Shown here: positions 7,333 through 17,198 of the stretch, piece by piece
Numbering within the stretch: the stretch's first letter is position 1
Layout of the letters: every line of letters begins with the position of its first letter
Assembly: GCA_024698705.1 (NCBI GenBank)
Contig: JAILQX010000054.1
Coordinates: forward strand, 1-36,530
Reading direction: 5' to 3'
Origin: Lachnospiraceae bacterium
GTDB lineage: Bacteria; Bacillota; Clostridia; Lachnospirales; Lachnospiraceae
DNA length: 36,530 bases
Made by a program: the position numbers and the translations under genes
Notes under the pieces: model-generated
What the model was told of the DNA's origin: nothing
The model's database searches: none
The model's input: the letters and a program-made list of their open reading frames with translations, nothing else

Positions 7333-7869
7333 CTATACAAGCTCAAGAAGAACTTCCATGGCTCCGTCACCCTTACGCTGTCCGATCTTTACGATACGTG
7401 TGTAACCGCCGTTTCTGCTTGCGTACTTGGGTGCGATATCGCTGAAAAGCTTATCAACAAGGTCGATCTCCTTTGTATTGCGCTTTCTTCCGGCTTTCTC
7501 CTGGGGAACTTCCTTTACGGGGACAAGAGTCTTGAGCATCTGTCTGCGTGCATGAAGTCTGCTGGGAAGATCCTTCTTGATCTCCTTATCGACCTCATCG
7601 TATACGGTAACTTTCTTGCCGTCAACGACCTCTTTAACTCTCTTGCCGTCCTTGTCCTTACGGGCAACCTTAGCCTTTACGGTCTCAACCTTAAAGTTAT
7701 CTTTTTCCTTAACCGCAAGAGCGATGATACCCTCTGCGATCTTCTGAACTTCTTTTGCCTTAGCTTCTGTGGTAACGATCTTTCCTCTGTAAAGAAGTGC
7801 TGTTACCTGGTTTCTGAGCAATGCTCTTCTCTGGTCAGATGTTCTGCCGAGTTTTCTGTACTTTGCCAT
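7333..7869 (-). CDS. rplQ: 50S ribosomal protein L17 with internal insertion
   Basis: 178 residues, against about 115-130 for most bacterial L17. The N-terminus (YRKLGRTSDQRRALLRNQVTALL) and C-terminus (YTRIVKIGQRKGDGAMEVLLELV) are canonical. The extra length is a lysine- and valine-rich segment at about 55-100 in the middle. L17 lies near the peptide exit of the 50S subunit. It is the last gene of the alpha operon, 110 bp after rpoA. I believe related Lachnospiraceae have similarly long L17, but I cannot verify this here. Confidence 0.95.
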   Translation of the reverse strand: MAKYRKLGRTSDQRRALLRNQVTALLYRGKIVTTEAKAKEVQKIAEGIIALAVKEKDNFKVETVKAKVARKDKDGKRVKEVVDGKKVTVYDEVDKEIKKDLPSRLHARRQMLKTLVPVKEVPQEKAGRKRNTKEIDLVDKLFSDIAPKYASRNGGYTRIVKIGQRKGDGAMEVLLELV

Positions 7870-7894
7870 TTTTACTCTCCTTTGCTTTCTAAAC

Positions 7895-7922
7895 CGGTCA
7901 TGCTCTTCGGACTTAATGACCG
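7895..7922. promoter_or_regulatory. Hairpin between rpoA and rplQ
   Basis: CGGTCAT (7895-7901) pairs perfectly with ATGACCG (7916-7922) around a 14-base loop in the rplQ leader. There is no U-tract, so it is not a terminator. A role in mRNA processing or L17 control is possible but unsupported. Confidence 0.35.
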
Positions 7923-7979
7923 ATCATATGTGAGATGCGGACATTTACACATTGGATTTACAACATCCGTAGTTATACT

Positions 7980-8930
7980 TTATTCTTCGCTCTGATTGAG
8001 CTGAAGATCAAGTTCCTTTAATTTTGCAAGAACTTCCTCGAGTGACTTACGTCCGAGATTACGAACCTTCATCATCTCGTCGGGAGTCTTATTCGTCAAT
8101 TCCTGAACCGTATTGATGCCTGCTCTCTTGAGACAGTTGTATGAACGAACCGAAAGTTCAAGTTCATCAATGCTCATCTCAAGAACCTTTTCCTTCTTGT
8201 CATCTTCCTTTACGCTCATAACTTCTGCGCGCTGAGCATTCTCGGAAAGATCAACAAAGAGGCTTAAGTGCTCGCTGAGTACCTTTGCAGCAAGACTTAC
8301 TGCTTCATCGGGTACAAGACTGCCGTTTGTGTATACATCGATCGTTAATTTATCAAAGTCTGTGATCTGGCCCACACGTGTATTCTCTACGGTAACATTG
8401 ACACGTTCAACAGGTGTGTAGATCGAATCGATCGGGATAACTCCTATCGGAAGATCTTCGTTCTTATTCTTATCCGCGCTTACATATCCTCTTCCCTTTG
8501 TGATGGTCAATTCCATGTAAAGCTTGCCGCCTGAAAGTGTGGCGATAACCTGTCCGGGATTCATGATCTCTATATCGGAATCGCACTGGATATCTGAAGC
8601 CTTAACAACTCCCTCACCCTCGAAATCGATATATGCTGTCTTGGGCTCGTTGGACTCACTGTTGTTCTTGATGGCAAGGCTCTTGATGTTCATGATGATC
8701 TCGGTAACATCTTCCTTGACACCTTCGATCGAACTGAACTCATGAAGTACGCCTTCGATCTTCACCTGGCTTACAGCTGCGCCCGGAAGCGATGAAAGCA
8801 TGATCCTTCTCAAAGAGTTACCAAGTGTTATTCCATAACCTCTCTCAAGAGGTTCTACTACAAACTTACCATACTTTTTATCTTCAGAGATCTCTGCAAC
8901 TTCAATATTTGGTCTTTCAAAATCAAACAC
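7980..8930 (-). CDS. rpoA: DNA-directed RNA polymerase subunit alpha
   Basis: 316 residues. The N-terminal dimerisation domain has the [18 protein letters not shown] motif that contacts beta and beta-prime. The C-terminal domain (from about 245) has the helix-hairpin-helix stretch [20 protein letters not shown] and LGRKSLEEV that binds UP elements and activators. A glutamate/lysine-rich flexible linker joins them. It lies between rpsD and rplQ as in nearly all Bacillota. Length and motifs are normal. Confidence 0.98.
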   Translation of the reverse strand: MFDFERPNIEVAEISEDKKYGKFVVEPLERGYGITLGNSLRRIMLSSLPGAAVSQVKIEGVLHEFSSIEGVKEDVTEIIMNIKSLAIKNNSESNEPKTAYIDFEGEGVVKASDIQCDSDIEIMNPGQVIATLSGGKLYMELTITKGRGYVSADKNKNEDLPIGVIPIDSIYTPVERVNVTVENTRVGQITDFDKLTIDVYTNGSLVPDEAVSLAAKVLSEHLSLFVDLSENAQRAEVMSVKEDDKKEKVLEMSIDELELSVRSYNCLKRAGINTVQELTNKTPDEMMKVRNLGRKSLEEVLAKLKELDLQLNQSEE

Positions 8931-8975
8931 TGTAACACCCTCCTATTTACAATTAAATGATCAAATCTGTGCCTA

Positions 8976-9569
8976 TTACTTAGAATACAACTCGACGATA
9001 AGCATCTCGTTTACAGGTACATCAATCATTTCTCTTGAAGGTAAGTTCTTAATTGTGCCTTTAAGAGCTTCAATATCAACGTCGATCCAATCGGGAACAA
9101 GACGTCCGCCTGTTACTTCTGTGATATCTTTATATCTTGTAAGTGATTTTGACTTCTCTCTGATCTCGATAACATCACCTGCTTTGATCAGGTATGAAGG
9201 GATATTTACAGACTTGCCGTTAACAAGTACATGCTTATGTCCTACAACCTGTCTTGCTTCACGACGTGTACGTGCGAATCCCATACGGAAAATAACATTA
9301 TCAAGTCTTCTTTCAAGAAGAATAATAAGGTTCTCACCGGTCATGCCTCGCATTTTGTCGGCCTTTGCATAATAATTTCTGAAAGGCTTCTCAAGCACGC
9401 CGTAGATAAATTTAGCTTTCTGCTTCTCACGTAACTGAAGCGCATACTCACTTTTCTTTTTCCCTGCATTAGCTTTGGTTCTGTTTGACTTCTTGTCATA
9501 TCCCAGGAATGTGGGATCAAGGTCGAGAGATCTGCATCTCTTAAGAACCGGTGTACGATTTACTGCCAT
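8976..9569 (-). CDS. rpsD: 30S ribosomal protein S4
   Basis: 197 residues. It has an N-terminal helical part starting [15 protein letters not shown] and an S4 RNA-binding domain at about 88-150 ([20 protein letters not shown]...). It is an early 16S rRNA binder. Only one cysteine is near the N-terminus, so this is the zinc-free form. It sits inside the alpha operon, as in E. coli, and not at a separate locus as in Bacillus subtilis. This matters because S4 represses the alpha operon in E. coli. Confidence 0.98.
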   Translation of the reverse strand: MAVNRTPVLKRCRSLDLDPTFLGYDKKSNRTKANAGKKKSEYALQLREKQKAKFIYGVLEKPFRNYYAKADKMRGMTGENLIILLERRLDNVIFRMGFARTRREARQVVGHKHVLVNGKSVNIPSYLIKAGDVIEIREKSKSLTRYKDITEVTGGRLVPDWIDVDIEALKGTIKNLPSREMIDVPVNEMLIVELYSK

Positions 9570-9630
9570 TATCTGATTTCCTCCTAATATTGTTTACAGC
9601 CCAAAGGCCTTCTTCCAACCAAATATGATA

Positions 9631-10026
9631 TTAAACACGACGACGCTTTGGCGGGCGACATCCGTTATGCGGTACCGGGGTTACATCCTTGATACTGAGT
9701 ACATTGAGGCCTGTGGCCTGGAGTGCTCTGATAGCTGCTTCACGTCCTGAACCCGGTCCCTTTACAAATACGTCTACAGTCTTAAGGCCATGCACGAGTG
9801 CTGCCCTAGTAGCAGTCTCTGCTGCCATCTGTGCTGCATAGGGAGTAGATTTCTTTGAACCTCTAAATCCAAGACCACCGGCACTTGCCCAGCTTAAAGC
9901 ATTACCTTCAGCATCTGTAAGTGTAACAATAGTATTGTTAAAAGATGCCTGAATATGTGCCTGTCCATGTTCAACGTTTTTCTTAACGCGCTTCTTCGTT
10001 ACTTTTTTTGCAACTTGTTTCGCCAT
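9631..10026 (-). CDS. rpsK: 30S ribosomal protein S11
   Basis: 131 residues. A lysine-rich N-terminal tail is followed by [15 protein letters not shown]. The C-terminus [15 protein letters not shown] is the platform-binding signature of S11. It lies 41 bp after rpsM and 61 bp before rpsD. Length and motifs are canonical. Confidence 0.98.
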   Translation of the reverse strand: MAKQVAKKVTKKRVKKNVEHGQAHIQASFNNTIVTLTDAEGNALSWASAGGLGFRGSKKSTPYAAQMAAETATRAALVHGLKTVDVFVKGPGSGREAAIRALQATGLNVLSIKDVTPVPHNGCRPPKRRRV

Positions 10027-10067
10027 TTTAAACTAACCTACTTTCTTCCTTATAAATCCTAGATTGA

Positions 10068-10436
10068 TCACTTCTTCTTGTTTGCAACTGTTCTCTTCGG
10101 TCCCTTACAGGTTCTTGCATTGGTCTTTGTCTTCTGACCACGGCAAGGAAGAGACTTTCTGTGACGGATACCTCTGTAGCATCCGATCTCCTGTAATCTC
10201 TTAATATTAAGAGCTGTTTCTCTTCTGAGATCACCTTCTACCATGTAATCATTTTCAATGACCTCACTGATAGTCTTAACCTCATCGTCGGTAAGATCCC
10301 TGACACGTGTGTCGGGATTAACCTTTGCCTTTTCAAGAATCTTTGTTGCGCTTACGCGACCGATACCATAGATATATGTCAAGCCAATCTCAACACGCTT
10401 ATCTCTTGGTAAGTCGACACCTGAAATACGAGCCAT
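10068..10436 (-). CDS. rpsM: 30S ribosomal protein S13
   Basis: 122 residues from [20 protein letters not shown]. The [12 protein letters not shown] helix-two-turn-helix segment and the C-terminal basic tail ([16 protein letters not shown]) are typical. S13 sits on the 30S head and touches the 50S bridge and P-site tRNA. The reading frame extends 18 codons upstream, but GGAGGAAACAAA precedes the chosen ATG. It is preceded by an unusually long 187-bp gap with several hairpins. Confidence 0.98.
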   Translation of the reverse strand: MARISGVDLPRDKRVEIGLTYIYGIGRVSATKILEKAKVNPDTRVRDLTDDEVKTISEVIENDYMVEGDLRRETALNIKRLQEIGCYRGIRHRKSLPCRGQKTKTNARTCKGPKRTVANKKK

Positions 10437-10623
10437 TTTGTTTCCTCCATTTTCTAAGTTAATAAAACTAATTGATTGGGGCGCGGTCAATTCGCCCGGT
10501 CGGGATACCCCGACTTATCCGATACTGTGTAACATTATTCTCGGTATCAAAAAGTAATATCACGTAGGCTCCTACGATCTATTATCTTTCAAAATAATTA
10601 ACGAATAATGCGACAGGACTGAA
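10437..10623 (-). promoter_or_regulatory. Structured leader upstream of rpsM (alpha operon)
   Basis: The 187-bp gap between rpmJ and rpsM is by far the longest within the superoperon. In transcript order it can form four hairpins: CGTAG-GAGC-CTACG (10576 to 10563), GATAC...GTATC (10548 to 10521), GTCGGG-GTAT-CCCGAC (10514 to 10499) and GGGCG...CGCCC (10497 to 10479). None has a U-tract. In E. coli a pseudoknot at the same place binds S4 and shuts down the alpha operon. This region could serve the same purpose, but the fold is unproven. Confidence 0.5.
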
Positions 10624-10737
10624 TCAACCCTGTCTCTGTTTGTGCTTGGGATTCTCACAGATAACTCTGATCGCTCCCTTTCTTTTAATGATCTTGCACT
10701 TTTCACAAATCGGCTTTACTGATGATCTAACCTTCAT
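10624..10737 (-). CDS. rpmJ: 50S ribosomal protein L36
   Basis: 37 residues, starting [18 protein letters not shown] and ending KHKQRQG. Cys11, Cys14, Cys27 and His32 form the CCCH zinc ribbon, so this is the zinc-binding paralogue. L36 is the smallest protein of the 50S subunit. It is 83 bp after infA and directly behind the promoter at 10784-10812. A GGAGGG site precedes the ATG. Confidence 0.97.
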
Positions 10738-10783
10738 GTTAAACCCTCCTTTCGTGCCTATCATACAAAAAAGACCGTTTTAT

Positions 10784-10812
10784 AGTATAACACGGGGTGT
10801 GTTAACTTGCAA
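10784..10812 (-). promoter_or_regulatory. Internal promoter before rpmJ
   Basis: TTGCAA (10807-10812) and TATACT (10784-10789) on the minus strand are 17 bases apart, in the infA-rpmJ gap. It would give the alpha-operon genes (rpmJ to rplQ) extra or separate expression. Confidence 0.7.
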
Positions 10813-10820
10813 CAACTAAT

Positions 10821-11039
10821 TTATTTTTCTCTCCAGATTATCCTGCCCTTACTGAGATCATACGGTGACATCTCAAGCGTTACCTTATCACCGGGCAGAA
10901 TTCGGATGAAATTCTGACGAAGCTTGCCGCTTATATGTGCCAATACCTTATGTCCGTTTTCAAGTTCAACCTGAAACATCGTATTGGGAAGCTTCTCTAC
11001 TACTGTTCCTTCGATTTCGATCACATCGGATTTTGACAT
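10821..11039 (-). CDS. infA: Translation initiation factor IF-1
   Basis: 72 residues, the standard length. It is a single S1-like OB fold with [18 protein letters not shown] at the start and [11 protein letters not shown] at the end. IF-1 fills the A site during initiation. AGGAGGAAATCAT precedes the ATG. It follows map by only 25 bp. The KOW-domain gene that some Clostridia carry between map and infA is absent. Confidence 0.98.
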   Translation of the reverse strand: MSKSDVIEIEGTVVEKLPNTMFQVELENGHKVLAHISGKLRQNFIRILPGDKVTLEMSPYDLSKGRIIWREK

Positions 11040-11064
11040 ATGATTTCCTCCTGCTTGTCGTTTA

Positions 11065-11817
11065 TTATAGAAGAGTTAGTATCTCCGGATCACCCTCTGT
11101 AATAAGGATCGTATTCTCGTAATGTGCTGACGGAAGTCCGTCCTCGGCTACTACTGTCCAGTCATCATCGAGCCATTCAACATCGGCTCTTCCCATGTTT
11201 ATCATCGGCTCTATGCAGATCGTCATGCCGGGATAAAGCTTGGGGCCTCTTCTTGTCTGTGCAAAATTTGGTATCTGCGGGTCTTCGTGAAGTGCGGTTC
11301 CGATCCCGTGTCCAACAAGTTCTCTTACTATTCCGTATCCGTGCTTCGTTGCATGTGCATCGATCGCATTGGATATGTCATAGAGATGATTTCCTGCCCT
11401 GGCGTATTTGACACCTTCCCAGAAGCACTCCTCCGTTACTCTTATAAGGTCTTCGCATTCCTTACTTATCTTTCCAACGGCATGTGTTCTTGCCGAATCC
11501 GAATGATAGCCTTTGTAGATAAGTCCGGCATCAAGGCTTACTATATCGCCTTCCTTGAGTACCTTTCGTTTGCTCGGTATGCCATGTACAACCTCTTCGT
11601 TGACTGATACGCATATCGAACCCGGGAAACCGTTGTAGTTCAGGAAATTTGGCACACAACCGAGATCTCTGATCATCTTTTCCCCCATCTTATCGATCTC
11701 CCATGTGGTCATCCCCGGTCTGATAGCTTTTCCCAGGTCATCATGCACCTTTGCAAGAAGCTTGCACGATTCTCTCATAAGTTCAATTTCCCTTGGTGAT
11801 TTAATCGTTATTGCCAT
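11065..11817 (-). CDS. map: Methionine aminopeptidase, type I
   Basis: 250 residues. The metal ligands of the pita-bread fold are in [14 protein letters not shown] (two Asp), [13 protein letters not shown] (His), ICIEPMIN (Glu) and HYENTILIT (Glu). It removes the initiator methionine from new proteins. There is no N-terminal zinc-finger extension (type Ia). It lies between adk (15 bp) and infA (25 bp). Confidence 0.97.
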   Translation of the reverse strand: MAITIKSPREIELMRESCKLLAKVHDDLGKAIRPGMTTWEIDKMGEKMIRDLGCVPNFLNYNGFPGSICVSVNEEVVHGIPSKRKVLKEGDIVSLDAGLIYKGYHSDSARTHAVGKISKECEDLIRVTEECFWEGVKYARAGNHLYDISNAIDAHATKHGYGIVRELVGHGIGTALHEDPQIPNFAQTRRGPKLYPGMTICIEPMINMGRADVEWLDDDWTVVAEDGLPSAHYENTILITEGDPEILTLL

Positions 11818-11832
11818 GATCCCTAACCTCTG

Positions 11833-12474
11833 TTAACCCAATATAGCCGTTATGGCTTTGAATACATCAGCTGAGTCCACAGTTCCGTCTACTGTCTTAA
11901 GTATTCCCTTTTTGCTGTAGAAGTCTATGAGCGGCTGTGTCTGCTCATGATATACCTTAAGTCTCTTAAGAACTGTTTCGGGAGCATCGTCATCGCGTAA
12001 TATGAGTTCACTTCCGCATTTGTCACATATGCCCTGCTGCTTCGGCGGGATATGTACTATATGATATGTGGCTCCGCATGATACACATGCTCTTCTTCCC
12101 GACATCCTGTTTACGATATTCTCATCGGGAACATCCACATCGATCGCATAATCGATCTTGTCGCCTATCTTTGTAAGTTCACTGTCAAGAACCTCTGCCT
12201 GGGGTATGGTCCTCGGGAATCCGTCCAGAACATATCCGTTACTGCAATCATCCTTTGCAACCCTGTCAAGAAGTATCCTTACAGTCAATTCATCGGGAAC
12301 AAGCTGTCCCTTATCCATATATTTTTTTGCTTCCATACCGAGTTCGGTGCCGTTTTTGATGTTGGCCCTGAAGATATCTCCTGTTGAGATATGGGGGATG
12401 GAATATTTATCTGCAATCATCTTTGCCTGGGTGCCTTTTCCGGCTCCGGGCGCACCTAACATGATTATTTTCAT
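11833..12474 (-). CDS. adk: Adenylate kinase, zinc-lid form
   Basis: 213 residues from [16 protein letters not shown], with the P-loop Lys13. The long LID carries two CxxC pairs 16 residues apart (CVSC and CDKC), the structural zinc site usual in Gram-positive adenylate kinases. It converts AMP + ATP to 2 ADP. The frame runs 20 codons further upstream, but GGAGATTACT precedes the chosen ATG. A 7-bp hairpin lies in the 66-bp gap after secY. Confidence 0.97.
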   Translation of the reverse strand: MKIIMLGAPGAGKGTQAKMIADKYSIPHISTGDIFRANIKNGTELGMEAKKYMDKGQLVPDELTVRILLDRVAKDDCSNGYVLDGFPRTIPQAEVLDSELTKIGDKIDYAIDVDVPDENIVNRMSGRRACVSCGATYHIVHIPPKQQGICDKCGSELILRDDDAPETVLKRLKVYHEQTQPLIDFYSKKGILKTVDGTVDSADVFKAITAILG

Positions 12475-12500
12475 AGTAATCTCCATTTCAAGGTGCTTTT

Positions 12501-12524
12501 GGGACAGCACAAATGCACTGTCCC
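12501..12524. promoter_or_regulatory. Hairpin between secY and adk
   Basis: GGGACAG pairs with CTGTCCC around a 10-base loop in the adk leader. No U-tract follows on the minus strand. It may adjust adk expression relative to secY or mark an mRNA processing site; its function is unknown. Confidence 0.3.
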
Positions 12525-12540
12525 ATAAAGCCACTGATTA

Positions 12541-13860
12541 TCAGTCATTTAAGAATCCCTTATAATTACGTACAAGCATCTGTGATTCAACCTGCTTGAT
12601 CGTTTCAAGGATAACACTGACGATGATTATAAGGCTGGTACCGCCAAATGAAACGCTGGCACCAAATGCTCCGTTAAAGAAGAATGGAAGCACACCTATG
12701 AGTGTAAGTCCGCAAGCACCTATAAATATGATATAGTTGAGTATCTTTGTAAGATAATCGCTTGTGGGTCTTCCGGGTCTGATACCGGGTATAAATCCGC
12801 CGTTCTTCTTCATGTTGTCTGCAACCTCCAACGGATTGAAGGTGATCGATGTATAGAAATAAGCAAATGCTATTACCATTGCTATGTATACAAGCAGACC
12901 GATCGAATACTTAATGTTTCCTCTTGAAAACTTGCACCACTGGTTTGAGCTCAGATATTTGAAGAACTCACCCCAGAACTCATTGAGATTGATGTTGAAG
13001 AGTGAAACTATTACCTGCGGGAACTCCATGATAGATGAAGCAAAGATGATCGGGATAACACCTGCAGTGTTGATCTTGAGCGGAATATGTGTTGACTGTC
13101 CGCCTATCATCTTACGTCCCTGCATTTTTTTTGCGTATTGGACGGGAATCTTTCTTTCACCGTCATTAAGGTAGATAACAAGTACTACCATGCCGATGAT
13201 TATCGCAATGATAACAACCGCTGCGACAACTCCGACACCTATTGATTTGTTCTCTACAAACTGCTGGTATAAGCTCTTCATATCCTGAGGTATACGTGAC
13301 AGGATATTGATGGTAAGAACTATAGATATACCGTTGCCGACACCCTTCTCCGTGATCTGTTCACCAAACCACATAAGAACTGCCGAACCTGCAGTCAAAG
13401 TAACTATTACAGTTATGATATCAAGGGCTCCTCCGTTCTGGAGAAGATTACTTCTTGAAAAACCTATCGCCATTGCCGTTGATTCTATAAGTGCAAGACC
13501 TACGGTCACATATCTGGTGATAGAAGCTATCTTCTTTCTTCCCTCTTCGCCTTCCCTCTGCATCTCCTCAAGTTTGGGGATAGCAATTGTCATAAGCTGC
13601 ATGATGATTGAACTTGTGATGTACGGTGTGATGTTAAGAGCGAATACCGACATGTTCATAAACGAACCACCGGTAAACATGTCCACAAGTCCCGATGTGG
13701 CACCAACCTGATTGGTATACCACTGAGCAAAATACTCTCTGTTTACTCCGGGAACCGGAAGTTCGCAGCCGAGACGGATAATTACCAACATCATAAGTGT
13801 ATAGAGCAGTTTAAGTCTTATCTCTTTGATCTTAAACGCATTCTTAAGTGTTGTAAGCAT
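12541..13860 (-). CDS. secY: Preprotein translocase subunit SecY
   Basis: 439 residues with ten hydrophobic transmembrane segments. The conserved cytoplasmic loops include the RKIPVQYAKKMQGRKMIGGQ region and FNPLEVADNMKKNGGFIPGIRPG. SecY forms the protein-conducting channel with SecE and SecG. Its start overlaps the rplO stop by one base (TGATG), suggesting translational coupling. Confidence 0.98.
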   Translation of the reverse strand: MLTTLKNAFKIKEIRLKLLYTLMMLVIIRLGCELPVPGVNREYFAQWYTNQVGATSGLVDMFTGGSFMNMSVFALNITPYITSSIIMQLMTIAIPKLEEMQREGEEGRKKIASITRYVTVGLALIESTAMAIGFSRSNLLQNGGALDIITVIVTLTAGSAVLMWFGEQITEKGVGNGISIVLTINILSRIPQDMKSLYQQFVENKSIGVGVVAAVVIIAIIIGMVVLVIYLNDGERKIPVQYAKKMQGRKMIGGQSTHIPLKINTAGVIPIIFASSIMEFPQVIVSLFNINLNEFWGEFFKYLSSNQWCKFSRGNIKYSIGLLVYIAMVIAFAYFYTSITFNPLEVADNMKKNGGFIPGIRPGRPTSDYLTKILNYIIFIGACGLTLIGVLPFFFNGAFGASVSFGGTSLIIIVSVILETIKQVESQMLVRNYKGFLND

Positions 13861-14300
13861 CAGATCACCTCTACTGTTCCACCAAGAGCCTCAATCTTTT
13901 CTTTTGCCGTTGCGCTGAATGCATTGGCTTTCACGTTAAGCTTCTTAGTTAATTCTCCATTGCCAAGGATCTTTACGCCATCACGTGCGTCTTTGATCAG
14001 TCCTACTTCCATCATCTTCTCTACTGTAACAGTAGAACCACTTCTGAATCTTTCTAACTCGCTAACGTTGATTCCAACGATGTCCTTACTGTTTCTGTTA
14101 GTAAAGCCACGTTTTGGAAGACGTCTGTATAATGGCATCTGTCCACCTTCGAAACCAATTCTGGGTGCGCCCGAACGAGCCTTCTGTCCCTTATGGCCCT
14201 TTCCGGCTGTCTTGCCATTTCCTGAACCGTGTCCACGACCTCTTCTAAAATTATCACTGTGTTTAGAACCTTCTGCAGGCTGTAAATTTGATAATTCCAT
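13860..14300 (-). CDS. rplO: 50S ribosomal protein L15
   Basis: 146 residues. The glycine/basic-rich N-terminal extension ([20 protein letters not shown]) and the globular C-terminal part ending [10 protein letters not shown] are standard. The extension threads into 23S rRNA. An AAGGAGGTGTCAGCAAA site precedes the ATG. It is 27 bp after rpmD. Confidence 0.98.
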   Translation of the reverse strand: MELSNLQPAEGSKHSDNFRRGRGHGSGNGKTAGKGHKGQKARSGAPRIGFEGGQMPLYRRLPKRGFTNRNSKDIVGINVSELERFRSGSTVTVEKMMEVGLIKDARDGVKILGNGELTKKLNVKANAFSATAKEKIEALGGTVEVI

Positions 14301-14327
14301 TTTGCTGACACCTCCTTCTTATTGAAA

Positions 14328-14513
14328 TTAAGCTTCCTCTACTTTAAGCATATATCCTACTTTTTGAATCATACCACGTGTTGAAGCATTGTCAGGTAAA
14401 ACAATAGTCTTGTTCATCTTTGTAAGACCCATAGCCTCAATTGTTGCTCTGTTCTTCGGAACAGCACCGATAGGAGATTTTACCAAAGTAATCTTTAACA
14501 TTTTCTCTGCCAT
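14328..14513 (-). CDS. rpmD: 50S ribosomal protein L30
   Basis: 61 residues from MAEKMLKITLVKSPIG. The KNRATIEAMGL and NASTRGMIQKV motifs identify L30. The frame extends seven codons upstream, but TTAGGAGGAATGGTAGC places the ribosome at the chosen ATG. It is found in the spc operon between rpsE and rplO, as usual. Confidence 0.97.
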   Translation of the reverse strand: MAEKMLKITLVKSPIGAVPKNRATIEAMGLTKMNKTIVLPDNASTRGMIQKVGYMLKVEEA

Positions 14514-14526
14514 GCTACCATTCCTC

Positions 14527-15036
14527 CTAACCAATTATTTCTTCAACAGCTTTTCCACGGTTCTTTGCAACCTCTTCGGGCTTCTTTAATTCGCTGAGGC
14601 CCTGTATGGTTGCCAAAACAACATTCTGCTTGTTGTTTGAGCCCAAAGACTTGGTACGGATATTTTTAACGCCTGCAAGTTCGCAAGCTACACGCGCAGG
14701 ACCTCCTGCGATGATACCTGTACCTTCGGGAGCTTTCTTTAAAAGAACTGTAGCTGAACCAAATTTACCAATATAATCATGAGTTATCGAATTGTTCTCA
14801 TCAAGTGCGATCTCAACCATATTCTTGATCGCATCTTCTTTTCCCTTACGGATAGCTTCGGGAATTTCGGTTGCTTTTCCAAGGCCGGCACCTACGTGAC
14901 CGTTGCCGTCTCCGACTACGACCAGAGCAGTGAAGCGCATGTTACGACCACCCTTAACAACCTTGGTTACTCGCTTGATTGTAACAACCTTTTCGTTTAA
15001 CTCCATGTTTGATGTATCAATGAGAGTACGTTTCAT
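14527..15036 (-). CDS. rpsE: 30S ribosomal protein S5
   Basis: 169 residues. The double-stranded RNA-binding part has [21 protein letters not shown], followed by [20 protein letters not shown]. The start [16 protein letters not shown] has a GGGAG site about 12 bases upstream. S5 contributes to decoding fidelity on the 30S body. Motifs and length are normal. Confidence 0.98.
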   Translation of the reverse strand: MKRTLIDTSNMELNEKVVTIKRVTKVVKGGRNMRFTALVVVGDGNGHVGAGLGKATEIPEAIRKGKEDAIKNMVEIALDENNSITHDYIGKFGSATVLLKKAPEGTGIIAGGPARVACELAGVKNIRTKSLGSNNKQNVVLATIQGLSELKKPEEVAKNRGKAVEEIIG

Positions 15037-15057
15037 GTGTTTTTCTTTCTCCCTTTC

Positions 15058-15426
15058 CTAGAATTCCAAACCAGCTTCTCTTGCTGCTTCTGCTAATGCT
15101 TTAACTTTACCCTGGTATATAAAGCCGCCTCTGTCAAAGACAACAGTGTTAATACCTTTATCCAATGCTCTTTTAGCAATGACCTGTCCAATGTATGCTG
15201 CTGCATCAACGTTATTGGTCTTCTCAAGTTCCTTCTTGATCTCCTTCTCTGTTGTGGAAGCAGAAACTAAAGTGTTGCCAACTGTATCGTCAATAATTTG
15301 AGCACTCATATGATTATTGCTTCTGTAAACCGCGAGACGCGGACGCTCTGCGGTACCGCTGAAACGGTTACGTGTCTTCATGTGCTTATTCACACGAACT
15401 TCTTGTCTTGATTTCTTACTAACCAT
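15058..15426 (-). CDS. rplR: 50S ribosomal protein L18
   Basis: 122 residues. The basic N-terminus ([20 protein letters not shown]) and C-terminus ([19 protein letters not shown]) are the 5S rRNA-binding features of L18. With L5 it anchors 5S rRNA in the central protuberance. It lies 17 bp after rplF and 21 bp before rpsE. Confidence 0.98.
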   Translation of the reverse strand: MVSKKSRQEVRVNKHMKTRNRFSGTAERPRLAVYRSNNHMSAQIIDDTVGNTLVSASTTEKEIKKELEKTNNVDAAAYIGQVIAKRALDKGINTVVFDRGGFIYQGKVKALAEAAREAGLEF

Positions 15427-15443
15427 TGTTTACTCTCCTTATC

Positions 15444-15986
15444 TTACTTTTTACCGGTCTTGCCGACTTTACGTCTGATGGTCTCATCAGCATACTTAAT
15501 ACCCTTGCCCTTATAAGGTTCAGGTCTTCTCTTGTCTCTGATCTCAGCTGCGAATTGGCCAACCTTTTCTTTATCAATACCCTTAACGATAATGATATTC
15601 TGTCCGTCAAGTACCGTTTCGATACCTTCGGGATCTGTCATCTCAACCGGATGTGAATATCCGAGAGACAATGTCAAAGTTTTTCCGGCTTTTGCTGCTC
15701 TGTAACCTACACCGTTGATCTCGAGTTTCTTCTCATATCCTTCGGTTACGCCGATCACCATATTGTGGATCAATGTTCTTGTCAGTCCGTGAAGGGATTT
15801 CATCTTCTTAAGATCATTGGGTCTGCTTACTGTTACTTCAGCGCCTTCAACCTTAACTTCCATTTCAGTGGGAAGTGTTCTCTCAAGTGTTCCCTTGGGA
15901 CCCTTTACAGTCACTTTGTTATTTTCTGCAATCTCAACCGTTACACCGGCCGGGATAGCGATTGGCATTCTTCCTATACGTGACAT
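15444..15986 (-). CDS. rplF: 50S ribosomal protein L6
   Basis: 180 residues. It starts [15 protein letters not shown] and ends with the signature [14 protein letters not shown] followed by a basic tail. L6 has two related alpha/beta domains and lies near the factor-binding stalk base. It is 12 bp after rpsH. Confidence 0.98.
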   Translation of the reverse strand: MSRIGRMPIAIPAGVTVEIAENNKVTVKGPKGTLERTLPTEMEVKVEGAEVTVSRPNDLKKMKSLHGLTRTLIHNMVIGVTEGYEKKLEINGVGYRAAKAGKTLTLSLGYSHPVEMTDPEGIETVLDGQNIIIVKGIDKEKVGQFAAEIRDKRRPEPYKGKGIKYADETIRRKVGKTGKK

Positions 15987-15998
15987 GCCCGTACCTCC

Positions 15999-16400
15999 TT
16001 ACCAGATAAATGCAAGTACTTCTCCGCCTACGCCGAGCTTTCTTGCTTCTTTGTCAGTGATTACACCCTGATTTGTTGATATTATAGCTATTCCAAGTCC
16101 TCCGAGAACCTTGGGCAGTTCTTCCTTGTTAGCATAAACACGAAGACCCGGCTTAGAAATTCTCTTAATACCAGAAATAATCTTATCATTCTTTGTTGCG
16201 CCGTATTTCAATGTAATGCGCATTGTCTTAAAACTACCTTCATCAATAAGATCATACTTTGCGATATATCCTTCATCAACAAGGATATCTGCGATAGCAA
16301 TCTTCATCTTTGATGCAGGAATATCTACTGTATCATGCTTTGCAGTATTTGCATTACGGATTCTTGTAAGCATATCTGCAATAGGATCGCTCATTGTCAT
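15999..16400 (-). CDS. rpsH: 30S ribosomal protein S8
   Basis: 133 residues, beginning [17 protein letters not shown] and ending with the S8 signature around [23 protein letters not shown]8 binds the central domain of 16S rRNA and represses the spc operon in E. coli. A second ATG two codons in is possible. The first lies 11 bases past GGAGG, so it is kept. Confidence 0.98.
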   Translation of the reverse strand: MTMSDPIADMLTRIRNANTAKHDTVDIPASKMKIAIADILVDEGYIAKYDLIDEGSFKTMRITLKYGATKNDKIISGIKRISKPGLRVYANKEELPKVLGGLGIAIISTNQGVITDKEARKLGVGGEVLAFIW

Positions 16401-16416
16401 GATTAGTTTTTCCTCC

Positions 16417-16602
16417 TTACCAGCTTGATTTCTTGATGCCAGGGATCTGGCCCTTGTATGCTAACTCACGGAAGCAGATTCTGCATATTCCGTATTTTCT
16501 TAAGTACGCATGTGGACGACCACAGATTTTACAACGTGTATATTCTCTTGTAGAGAATTTAGGCTTACGCTGCTGCTTTAACTTCATTGCTGTTTTAGCC
16601 AT
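16417..16602 (-). CDS. rpsN: 30S ribosomal protein S14, zinc-binding (type Z)
   Basis: 61 residues. Cys24, Cys27, Cys40 and Cys43 form the zinc ribbon that marks the short C+ form. The longer C- paralogue of about 89 residues, which can replace it under zinc starvation, is not here. The C-terminus IPGIKKSSW is standard. It lies 34 bp after rplE. Confidence 0.98.
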   Translation of the reverse strand: MAKTAMKLKQQRKPKFSTREYTRCKICGRPHAYLRKYGICRICFRELAYKGQIPGIKKSSW

Positions 16603-16636
16603 GAATATTTCCTCCTTCTAATATGAACCGTGTAAA

Positions 16637-17176
16637 CTATTTTGCAAACGGCATGTTAAACTCTCTGAGAAGTTCACGTGCCTCTTCATCTGTTTTTGCA
16701 GTGGTAACAAAGATTATATCCATACCCCTAACCTTGTCTACCTTATCGTATTCAATCTCAGGGAAGATGATCTGTTCTTTGATACCCAAAGAATAGTTTC
16801 CTCTGCCATCAAAAGAGTTGGGATTAACACCTCTGAAGTCTCGTACTCGGGGTAATGCAAGATTTACAAGTCTGTCAAGGAACTCATACATCTTCTCACC
16901 ACGAAGCGTTACCTTACATCCGATCGGCATACCTTCACGAATCTTGAAGTTAGCAACGGAATTCTTTGCTTTTGTAAGGACTGCCTTCTGACCTGTTATA
17001 GTCTCCATATCCTTAACTGCAGCTTCCAGCAGCTTGGCGTTTTCCTTAGCTTCGCCAACACCCATGTTGACTACGATCTTGTCAAGCTTGGGAACCTGCA
17101 TAACATTCTTATATCCAAATTTCTTTGTCAGATTCTCAACGATCTGATCATTATATAAGTCTTTAAGTCTGCTCAC
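16637..17176 (-). CDS. rplE: 50S ribosomal protein L5
   Basis: 179 residues. [18 protein letters not shown] near the start and [20 protein letters not shown] in the middle are diagnostic. L5 binds 5S rRNA and contacts P-site tRNA. It lies 22 bp after rplX. Nothing is unusual. Confidence 0.98.
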   Translation of the reverse strand: MSRLKDLYNDQIVENLTKKFGYKNVMQVPKLDKIVVNMGVGEAKENAKLLEAAVKDMETITGQKAVLTKAKNSVANFKIREGMPIGCKVTLRGEKMYEFLDRLVNLALPRVRDFRGVNPNSFDGRGNYSLGIKEQIIFPEIEYDKVDKVRGMDIIFVTTAKTDEEARELLREFNMPFAK

Positions 17177-17198
17177 TTATTGTATCCTCCTTCCTGCC

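Noticed and set aside
10499-10514. GTCGGG/CCCGAC stem considered as a terminator or the remnant of a tRNA
   Set aside because: No U-tract and no tRNA-like arms around it; it fits better as one stem of the rpsM leader.
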